Translations under genes and position numbers: made by a program
Shown: piece by piece, positions 1 to 5,111 of the stretch
Position numbering within the stretch: the stretch's first letter is position 1
Layout: every line of letters starts with the position of its first letter
Notes under the pieces: generated by a model
The model's database searches: none
What the model saw: the letters and a program-made list of their open reading frames with translations, nothing else
What the model was told of the DNA's origin: nothing
Source: an uncultured Oscillospiraceae bacterium
GTDB taxonomy: Bacteria; Bacillota; Clostridia; Oscillospirales; Acutalibacteraceae
Length of the DNA stretch: 10,894 bases
Assembly: GCA_900553525.1 (NCBI GenBank)
Contig: USDZ01000047.1
Coordinates: forward strand, 1-10,894
Direction: 5' to 3'

Positions 1-37
1 CCCATCGATTTCATATAGAAAGGAAGACCACCGTTGT

Positions 38-1414
38 ATGAGTTCCACCGCGCTGTTCTCAAAAACACCGCCGCTTAAGCTCTTCTTTCTGGCAGCTTTT
101 CCCGGAGCGGTCAGTATGCTGGCCTCTGCGTTATATCAAACGCTTGACGGCATCTTTGTAGGCCAGTTTTTGGGGGCAACGGCTTTTGCGGCCCTCAATC
201 TCGCCATGCCGTTTGTCATCATTAACTTTTCGCTGGCGGATCTGATTGGCGTTGGGTCGGCCGTCCCCATCTCAGTCTGCCTGGGAAGAAAGCAGGAGCG
301 GGAGGCCCACAACATCTTCACATGCGCCTGTCTCATGATTGTCGGCGCCGGTGTGCTGATTGGGGGCGCGCTGTTTGTCTCCGCTCCGCTGCTGATCCGG
401 CTGATGGGGGCCGAAGGCGAATTCGCCGCCCTGGCGGTCCAATATCTGCGGGTCTACGCGCTTTGTTCCCCGGTGACGACGATTGTCTTTGCTATGGACA
501 ATTACCTGCGGATCTGTGGATATATCCGCGGCAGTATGTTTCTGAATATCCTGATGTCGGCGTTGATTGCCGTATTGGAGTTTTTATTTCTTGGCGTATT
601 CCGTTGGGGGATCTGGGCGGCGGCTTTGGCCACGTGTTCCGGCATGCTGATTTGCGCCGTAATCGCGTTTATTCCCTTTTTACGGGGAAAGGCGCTGCTC
701 CGGTTCTGCCGGCCGCGTTTTACCGGCAAGATGATAAAGCAAATCGTCTCGTGCGGCAGCCCGAATTTTTTGAACAACATCGCCGGCAGGATCACCTCGA
801 TTCTGATGAACGCAATCCTGGTGCGCCTGGGTGGAGAGACGGCTGTCTCTGTGTATGGCGTTTTGATGTTTGCGGATGGATTTATTCAACCGCTTCTGTA
901 CGGCATGTGTGATTCTCTCCAGCCCGCCGTCGGATACAACTGGGGCGCGCAGAAATATTCCCGGGTGCGGGCGATTGAGAGATGCTGTTTCACGGCGAGC
1001 GGTATCGTTTCCCTGCTCTCTGTTTTGGTCATCGCGGGTTTCCCGGAGCCGATCACAAAATTGTTTGTGGCCGACGCTGGACGGGAAATCCTGGATCTGT
1101 CTGCCCACGCGCTGCGGCTTTTCAGCCTGACCTATATCACCCGGTGGTTCTCTTTTGCGACCCAGAGCTATATGCTGGCGATCGAAAAGCCCTTGCCTGC
1201 CTCTTTGATTTCGGTGTCGACTGCGCTGCTTTTCCCTGTGATTTTGGTGGGGGCGCTGTGGCCGCTGGGCCTGACCGGGATCTGGCTGAATTTCGCGGGC
1301 ACCTCGATTCTCGCTGCGGCGTTATCGCTTCTTATCCTCTTGGGGCTGCGCCGTGAATGGAAGAAGCCGGATGCTCCAGATACAGATGCGGGCGACATGC
1401 GGGAGAATTCCTGA
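38..1414 (+). CDS. MATE family multidrug/cation efflux transporter (MepA-like)
   Basis: Encodes a 458-residue integral membrane protein, the usual length for MATE transporters, which export drugs or metabolites in exchange for Na+ or H+. About twelve hydrophobic segments run through the sequence. The N-terminal part, with LYQTLDGIFVGQFLG near residues 32-46 followed by an alanine-rich helix and NLAMPF, is characteristic of the MepA-like branch (DinF/MepA side of the family). The start ATG follows an AAAGGAAG ribosome site at about 19-26, 11 bases upstream. The promoter lies outside the window. A GC-rich hairpin follows directly after the stop, then a promoter for the next gene, so it is probably not obligatorily co-transcribed with the isomerase. 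The family call is firm. The substrate cannot be read from sequence, and MepA-like annotations often overstate drug specificity. Confidence 0.93.
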   Translation: MSSTALFSKTPPLKLFFLAAFPGAVSMLASALYQTLDGIFVGQFLGATAFAALNLAMPFVIINFSLADLIGVGSAVPISVCLGRKQEREAHNIFTCACLMIVGAGVLIGGALFVSAPLLIRLMGAEGEFAALAVQYLRVYALCSPVTTIVFAMDNYLRICGYIRGSMFLNILMSALIAVLEFLFLGVFRWGIWAAALATCSGMLICAVIAFIPFLRGKALLRFCRPRFTGKMIKQIVSCGSPNFLNNIAGRITSILMNAILVRLGGETAVSVYGVLMFADGFIQPLLYGMCDSLQPAVGYNWGAQKYSRVRAIERCCFTASGIVSLLSVLVIAGFPEPITKLFVADAGREILDLSAHALRLFSLTYITRWFSFATQSYMLAIEKPLPASLISVSTALLFPVILVGALWPLGLTGIWLNFAGTSILAAALSLLILLGLRREWKKPDAPDTDAGDMRENS

Positions 1415-1417
1415 AAT

Positions 1418-1450
1418 CCGGCGGGGAAAATCCGCCGGTTCCCCTTGCCT
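1418..1450 (+). terminator. Possible weak intrinsic terminator after the MATE gene
   Basis: A perfect 7-bp stem, CCGGCGG (1418-1424) with CCGCCGG (1432-1438), encloses a 7-base loop and begins 3 bases after the stop codon. The tract after it (TTCCCCTTGCCTTTTCC) is pyrimidine-rich but not a clean U run, so termination may be partial. Confidence 0.4.
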
Positions 1451-1473
1451 TTTCCTCCGACATGGAGTAAAAT
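1445..1473 (+). promoter_or_regulatory. Sigma-A type promoter for the isomerase gene
   Basis: TTGCCT at 1445-1450 (4 of 6 to TTGACA) and TAAAAT at 1468-1473 (5 of 6 to TATAAT) are separated by exactly 17 bases. It sits just past the hairpin that ends the MATE gene and about 70 bases before the next start codon. This fits independent transcription of 1542-2381. Not experimentally supported. Confidence 0.5.
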
Positions 1474-1541
1474 GGCAGGGAATGGAAGAGCCATTGAAAT
1501 CTACCGCCCGCCGGGCGGCGGAAAGAAAGGAAGGAACCGAT

Positions 1542-2381
1542 ATGGAGAAAAAGCGCACCCTGCCGGTGGCCCTGCAACTGTATTCGGTGCGGGGCGATAT
1601 AGACCAGGATTTTGAAGGGACCCTGCGGGCGGTCAAGGATATGGGATACGACGGCGTGGAGCTCGTCGGCTTGTATGGCCGGAAGCCGGAGGATGTCCGC
1701 AAAGCTGCGGAGGCCGTGGGCCTGGCGGTGGTCAGCGCCCATGTTCCCTATGCCGAGATGACGGCGGATCCGGACGGCGTGATGCAGGCGTATGCTGCGG
1801 CCGGCTGTTCCTATATCGCGGTGCCGTATCTGGAGGAGGCCTATCGGCCCGGCCACGACCGCTTCTTCGAGATGATCGACAAAGTGGCGGTGCTGGGCGA
1901 GGCCGCCAACCGGGCGGGGCTGACCCTGCTGTACCACAATCACGATTTCGAATTCCAGAAGGTGGAAGGGCAGTACGGGCTGGATCTGCTTTATGAGCGG
2001 GTTTCCCCCTCCCTGCTGCAGACAGAACTCGACACCTGCTGGGTCAACGTCGCGGGAGAGGATCCCGCCGCTTATCTCGCCAAATACGCCGGGCGCGCGC
2101 CGGTGGTGCATCTCAAGGACTTTGTGCTCAAGGGCCATAAGCCCGCCCATATGTATGACCTGATCGGGCTGGAAAGCGAGAAAACCCCGGCGGACAACGA
2201 GGGTTCCTTTGCTTTCCGTCCCCTGGGACACGGCATGCAGAATATCCCGTCCCTCCTGGAGGCGGGAAAACGTGCCGGCGCCAAATGGTTCGTGGTGGAA
2301 CAGGATGAGCCGAGCCTCGGCCTGTCGCCGCTGGAATGCGCACGGACCAGCCTGGAAACGCTGGACGCCATCGACTGGTAA
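1542..2381 (+). CDS. Sugar phosphate isomerase/epimerase (IolE/xylose isomerase-like TIM barrel)
   Basis: Encodes 279 residues, typical for the AP endonuclease 2/xylose isomerase-like TIM-barrel family, cytosolic metal-dependent enzymes that isomerise, epimerise or dehydrate sugars and inositol derivatives. The N-terminus VALQLYSVRGD (about 9-19) and GYDGVEL are family hallmarks of the first strands. Candidate metal or catalytic residues sit where expected: YHNHDFE (131-137), ELDTCW (162-167), VHLKD with H190, and VEQDE with E253. The frame is open upstream to 1353, but the ATG at 1542 is preceded by AAGGAAGG about 7 bases away and gives a normal family N-terminus, so I chose it. It has its own promoter at 1445-1473 and strong hairpins downstream. 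No sugar operon partners are adjacent, so the substrate is unknown. The family is clear; IolE activity itself is not established. Confidence 0.9.
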   Translation: MEKKRTLPVALQLYSVRGDIDQDFEGTLRAVKDMGYDGVELVGLYGRKPEDVRKAAEAVGLAVVSAHVPYAEMTADPDGVMQAYAAAGCSYIAVPYLEEAYRPGHDRFFEMIDKVAVLGEAANRAGLTLLYHNHDFEFQKVEGQYGLDLLYERVSPSLLQTELDTCWVNVAGEDPAAYLAKYAGRAPVVHLKDFVLKGHKPAHMYDLIGLESEKTPADNEGSFAFRPLGHGMQNIPSLLEAGKRAGAKWFVVEQDEPSLGLSPLECARTSLETLDAIDW

Positions 2382-2512
2382 GGTGGTCTGTCCGCCGGAC
2401 GGGAAAGCGGCTGTGTGCCTCTCTTCGAGTTCCGGGAGACAGCCGGCCTTCCTGCAGCGTTTTCCGGCCGCCGGTCCGGGATAAACCGGGAGCCGGCCGA
2501 TAAAAGAACAGA

Positions 2513-2554
2513 AAAGGGGCCGCTGCAAAGGGATTCCTTTGCAGCGGCCCCTTT
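2513..2554. terminator. Perfect 19-bp hairpin, probable bidirectional terminator
   Basis: The arm at 2513-2531 (AAAGGGGCCGCTGCAAAGG) is exactly complementary to 2536-2554, with a four-base GATT loop. The outer pairs are A-T, giving a short T run at the 3' edge on both strands. It lies 131 bases after the isomerase stop. The length and perfection are unusual for an ordinary terminator. Confidence 0.65.
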
Positions 2555-2561
2555 GAAAATC

Positions 2562-2595
2562 CAGGCGGGCCGCTATTGGTGGCCCGCCTGCTTTT
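2562..2595 (+). terminator. Intrinsic terminator, second of a tandem pair
   Basis: A perfect 10-bp GC-rich stem, CAGGCGGGCC (2562-2571) with GGCCCGCCTG (2581-2590), has a 9-base loop and is followed at once by CTTTTC. It begins 7 bases after the previous hairpin. Together they should block read-through from the isomerase gene. Confidence 0.75.
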
Positions 2596-2649
2596 CGATC
2601 TATCCGATGTATACCGTGCGGCGCTGTCTCTTTGCCTCGCCTCCCCGAT

Positions 2650-2676
2650 AGGCGGCCGGATAGAGGAGGGCCGCCT
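2650..2676. repeat. 8-bp inverted repeat in the non-coding stretch
   Basis: AGGCGGCC (2650-2657) pairs perfectly with GGCCGCCT (2669-2676) around an 11-base purine-rich loop. No T run follows on the plus strand. I see no gene or RNA family in 2596-2750 around it. Role unknown. Confidence 0.35.
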
Positions 2677-2760
2677 GGAGACACGGGACGAAAACCCGGC
2701 GAACCGCAGGCGCCTCGAAGGGGAGAACATGAGCTTCTGAATACGACAGGAAAGAAAATC

Positions 2761-2806
2761 AGAATACATTAGAAAAATATAGAATATATTAGCAAAATAT
2801 AGTATA
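2761..2806 (+). repeat. AT-rich 20-bp tandem direct repeats
   Basis: Bases 2761-2780 and 2781-2800 are adjacent 20-base units matching at 18 of 20 positions (differences at unit positions 7 and 13). A partial third copy, AGTATA at 2801-2806, matches the first six bases of the unit at five positions. The block is almost pure A/T in a GC-rich neighbourhood and runs straight into the TATAAT at 2803-2808. The spacing of about two helical turns fits tandem protein binding on one DNA face, or an UP-like element. Confidence 0.65.
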
Positions 2807-2808
2807 AT
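2803..2808 (+). promoter_or_regulatory. Perfect -10 box without a good -35, upstream of the 3010 gene
   Basis: TATAAT at 2803-2808 matches the sigma-A -10 consensus fully. Hexamers 16-18 bases upstream (around 2779-2786) do not resemble TTGACA, and there is no TGn extension. The tandem repeats occupy the -35 region, suggesting activator-dependent or otherwise regulated transcription. If used, transcription would start near 2815 and leave a leader of about 195 bases before the ATG at 3010. Confidence 0.5.
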
Positions 2809-2844
2809 TTCTCTGGAATTCATGGGAAAAGTGTCACATCCGAC

Positions 2845-2898
2845 AGGGGCTTCGGTCCATTGGTGATAAGCCCCCTTTCAAATGCGTACAGAAAGGGG
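2845..2898 (+). promoter_or_regulatory. Leader RNA with mutually exclusive hairpins
   Basis: In the predicted 5' leader, GGGGCTT (2846-2852) pairs with AAGCCCC (2868-2874). CCCCTTTC (2872-2879) instead pairs with GAAAGGGG (2891-2898). The two stems share 2872-2874, so full forms cannot coexist. A third option, GGGC-TTCG-GTCC (2847-2858), is a small cUUCGg tetraloop stem competing with the first helix. The pattern resembles an attenuator or riboswitch-type leader, but I recognise no known class and see no strong U run after either stem. The remaining leader to 3009 has no other clear structure apart from a possible 5-bp pairing of CCTCT (2953-2957) with the AGAGG at 2994-2998 in the ribosome site. 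Confidence 0.35.
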
Positions 2899-3009
2899 AT
2901 GCGGCTCAACCACTGGATCTGTGTATGCGGGCCGGTTGTTGGGCGAGGGACGCCTCTTATCATGAGGGACCTTCCGGTTTTCATCCGACTTTTAGAGGAG
3001 GAGAGGGAG

Positions 3010-3945
3010 ATGAAACGGGTTCGGACAAAGCGGCTGGTGATTGCGGGGCTTATCGGGTGCGGCATGTTGGCGGTGTGCGCGGTGGGATACGGGTATGTCA
3101 AATCTTTCCGGATGGACACGCCCGTCTATGCCTCTGTCGTGTCCTACCGGGATCAGGAGGGGGCGCTGGGCAAAACCTTTTGCTTTGAGTACGAGGGCGC
3201 GGATTTTTACGGGGCGGTTCTGAATTCCGGAACCGATCCGGATCCGTTTTTCGACATTCGGGTTTTGGAGAAGCGGCTTTTCTGGTGGACGCCCGCCCAT
3301 TTTGAAACCGCCTTGTTTCCCGTGCAGCCGGCGGCCGTCCCGGACGGCTATGCGGTCGTGGGCTGCTATACCGGCTGGAATGCGGACGAGGCCGTATCCG
3401 TTACCCTGCGGGATGAGGAAGGCCAGCCCCTTCAGCCCCGCAAGCAGGAACAGTTCGCGGTGAATGGGACCTCCTATCTCGGCTATGCCATTGAGGTGGA
3501 GAGGGATTTCAGCGGCGTGCTGCGGTTCCAGTACGCCGACGCCGACGGAAGGCCGCTTCCGGAATTCTCACCCATGAGCGTCTATCATGCGGCAGTTTAT
3601 CAAACCGAAAACGGGGAGCCGGTCGGCCGGATAGGGGATGAACCCGTCAAAAAGCATCTGCTGGAAGAGGCGGCCGCCCTGTTTGCCTCCCGGGAACCGG
3701 CGGATGCCTTCCCATCCCCGTCTCAGGCGTTGGTCTTTGATTTCCCCGCAACGTGTATAAAACCCGGCCCTTCCTACGCGCCGGGGGATGTTTGCACACG
3801 GCTGACGGTGTGCAGACTGGATGAAAACCGATACGGCCTGCGGGTAGAGCCTCCCGGCGGGGAGGCGGCCTGCTATATGGGCCGGTGTGAGCGGGACGAT
3901 ACCCTGCGGGCGTATCTGGAAGGGCAGGGGGCCCCCTCTGTGTAA
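3010..3945 (+). CDS. Hypothetical single-pass membrane-anchored protein
   Basis: I do not recognise this 311-residue protein. It starts with a basic MKRVRTKR, then one hydrophobic segment (about residues 9-30), then a soluble, probably extracytoplasmic region of about 280 residues rich in aromatic residues and alternating hydrophobics, suggesting beta structure. There are several cysteines in the exported part, including CTRLTVC and CYMGRC near the C-terminus. LIGC at residues 14-17 loosely resembles a lipobox, but hydrophobicity continues beyond it, so a membrane anchor is more likely. The start is chosen because AGAGGAGGAGAGGG lies directly upstream. The frame is open back to 2860, but that extension lacks a ribosome site and would run through the leader. 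It is preceded by a long leader and AT-rich repeats and converges on another membrane-anchored unknown. No function is assigned. Confidence 0.8.
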   Translation: MKRVRTKRLVIAGLIGCGMLAVCAVGYGYVKSFRMDTPVYASVVSYRDQEGALGKTFCFEYEGADFYGAVLNSGTDPDPFFDIRVLEKRLFWWTPAHFETALFPVQPAAVPDGYAVVGCYTGWNADEAVSVTLRDEEGQPLQPRKQEQFAVNGTSYLGYAIEVERDFSGVLRFQYADADGRPLPEFSPMSVYHAAVYQTENGEPVGRIGDEPVKKHLLEEAAALFASREPADAFPSPSQALVFDFPATCIKPGPSYAPGDVCTRLTVCRLDENRYGLRVEPPGGEAACYMGRCERDDTLRAYLEGQGAPSV

Positions 3946-4190
3946 AAAGGCCGCGGATGACCCCGTCGGCGCGGATGCCCGGCTCCGCATTCCCGCCCCG
4001 GCCCGTACCCGTTCGGTGCAGGCGGTGTCCCTCCGTTCGATATCCCGGTACAGGGCGTCTAACCAGTTTTATCCGGGCCGCCTGAGTCGAAAAGAACGGG
4101 GCGGACCCTTGTGACCGCCTTTGTGGAATAGGAAACCCTACAGATGAAGGGTGGCCTCCTTGCGGAGAGTCGCCCTTAAAAGAACTATTC
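3946..4190 (+). other. Non-coding convergent intergenic stretch with a structured element
   Basis: I see no gene here. GGCGG (4100-4104) and CCGCC (4115-4119) followed by TTT could be a weak terminator for the 3010 gene. Beyond it is a nested structure. GGAATAG (4125-4131) pairs with CTATTCC (4185-4191), enclosing an imperfect 13-bp stem, 4147-4159 with 4164-4177, which has one bulged A and a TTGC loop. ACCCT (4135-4139) could alternatively pair with AGGGT (4148-4152). The AAGGGTGG...CGCCCTT core loosely recalls a T-box antiterminator, but there is no specifier stem or downstream target gene. The role is unknown. Confidence 0.4.
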
Positions 4191-4237
4191 CGTAAAAAGA
4201 ACCCGCCGGGCCGTCCGCGAAGGACAGTCCGGCGGGT
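4191..4237 (-). terminator. Intrinsic terminator of the 4252-4893 gene
   Basis: Read on the minus strand, ACCCGCCGG (4237-4229) pairs with CCGGCGGGT (4209-4201). Inside is a second stem, GTCC (4225-4222) with GGAC (4216-4213), around a TTCGC loop. TCTTTTTAC follows (4200-4192). It lies about 15 bases after the stop codon. This is the clearest factor-independent terminator in the window. Confidence 0.85.
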
Positions 4238-4251
4238 GTTGCATAGGCGGG

Positions 4252-4893
4252 TCAATACACGCTCTCAAACAGGGGGCGGCCGTTGACCAGCACGGTATAG
4301 GCGGCCCCGTCCTCCAGCGCCGTTTCGCCCTGCAGCCCGGGATAATCCGTCACCGTCAGGACCAGCCGCGGCGTTTCGCTGAAGGAGAAATCCGCCGGGT
4401 AATCGGCCGCGTCGAGGAGCAGGGAGGCCTCGTACCGGCCGTTTTCCACCGCCGCGCCCGTCCGGGTGTCCTGTACCTTCTCGTACGGCACGCCGTCGAT
4501 TTCAATCCGGCACCGGCCGGCCAGAAGGTAGGATGAGGGATCCCCCGACAGCGGGGCCGCCCCATCCGAAACCGTGTACCGGATACACACCTGCTTGCGG
4601 TCGGCGTAAATTTCTTCGATGGTGAGTTCCGTATCGCCGACCGCCTGCCGGAGCGAGACCGGCGTATACCGTCCCGCCCCTCTCGCCGCTTGGTAACCCG
4701 CGGCGGTGTAGTCGGCGCCGTACCGCGTTTTTTGAACCTGTCCGTTCCTCCAGACGAACAGCAGGCAGGCCGCCGCCAGCAGCACGCATCCCACCGGGAT
4801 ACCGATCCACAATATGCGCTTTTTTTGCTTTGTTATGCCGCAAATTCCTCCTCTTTTCAGTATGAAGACATCCCTCTTCTTGCAGTATACCAT
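4252..4893 (-). CDS. Hypothetical single-pass membrane protein, start codon uncertain
   Basis: The unrecognised product has a lysine-rich stretch (TKQKKR), one membrane helix (RILWIGIPVGCVLLAAACLLFVW) and an exported domain of about 160 residues. The segment AVGDTELTIEEIYADRKQVCIRYTV (cut here only as a descriptive span) resembles the beta-sandwich strands of DUF4179/DUF5643-type extracytoplasmic domains; this is an impression, not a search result. Coordinates run to the only in-frame ATG nearby (4893), giving 213 residues. That ATG lies inside a strong promoter and lacks a good ribosome site. The best site, AGAGGAGG (4854-4847), precedes only ATT (4845) and ATA (4836) in this frame, and a TTG (4843) in another. 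If that TTG is used, one extra A in the seven-A run at 4826-4820 would join the frames and give a normal N-terminus. Either the start is non-standard or the sequence has a one-base slip. Confidence 0.7.
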   Translation of the reverse strand: MVYCKKRDVFILKRGGICGITKQKKRILWIGIPVGCVLLAAACLLFVWRNGQVQKTRYGADYTAAGYQAARGAGRYTPVSLRQAVGDTELTIEEIYADRKQVCIRYTVSDGAAPLSGDPSSYLLAGRCRIEIDGVPYEKVQDTRTGAAVENGRYEASLLLDAADYPADFSFSETPRLVLTVTDYPGLQGETALEDGAAYTVLVNGRPLFESVY

Positions 4894-4912
4894 ATCGCCC
4901 CGCGCAGGACAA
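4884..4912 (-). promoter_or_regulatory. Strong promoter for the leftward membrane-protein gene
   Basis: On the minus strand, TTGTCC (4912-4907) and TATACT (4889-4884) are separated by exactly 17 bases, and TGG just before the -10 makes it an extended -10. Transcription would begin near 4877, which places the ATG at 4893 outside the transcript and the AGAGGAGG at 4854-4847 inside it. Confidence 0.65.
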
Positions 4913-4987
4913 CCCTCGGGGACCTCCTTTCCCCGGCGGATGATCGGAAGAAGCCCGGAAGTTTTTGGGGGAAATCGCACGCATTCG

Positions 4988-5017
4988 TTGACACGGCCTG
5001 TCCGCGTATTGTACAAT
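4988..5017 (+). promoter_or_regulatory. Promoter of the CapA-family gene, with palindromic -10
   Basis: TTGACA (4988-4993, perfect -35) and TACAAT (5012-5017) are 18 bases apart. The -10 is the right half of the palindrome ATTGTACAAT (5008-5017). Immediately after it, GGCGGG (5019-5024) and CCCGCC (5028-5033) form a 6-bp hairpin around the expected transcription start. It diverges from the promoter at 4884-4912 with 75 bases between the -35 boxes. Confidence 0.75.
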
Positions 5018-5111
5018 AGGCGGGAAACCCGCCGATCCGAGGGACGCTCCGGCGGCGGGGTATAAACAGGTGGATTTGCGGGCATTCCAAATAAGGTAGG
5101 ATGGTGTTGGC

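Noticed and set aside
1332..2684. Minus-strand 450-codon open frame opposite the isomerase gene
   Set aside because: Antisense shadow of a recognised TIM-barrel gene, running through the terminator hairpins at 2513-2590.
2128..2823. Minus-strand open frame starting in the AT-rich repeats
   Set aside because: Its hydrophobic N-terminus comes only from the AT-rich block; the rest is Arg/Pro/Ser-rich shadow crossing two terminator hairpins.
2860..3009. Upstream extension of the 3010 gene to the ATG at 2860
   Set aside because: No ribosome site, unnatural N-terminus, and it would place the strong AGAGGAGGAGAGGG inside the coding region.
3010..3110. Lipoprotein signal (LIGC) in the 3010 gene product
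   Set aside because: The hydrophobic stretch before the Cys is very short and hydrophobicity continues well after it, which fits a membrane anchor better than a cleaved lipoprotein signal.
4100..4193. A true T-box riboswitch
   Set aside because: Only a partial AAGGGTGG-like core is present. There is no specifier stem, no exact antiterminator consensus, no terminator T run on that strand and no suitable downstream gene.
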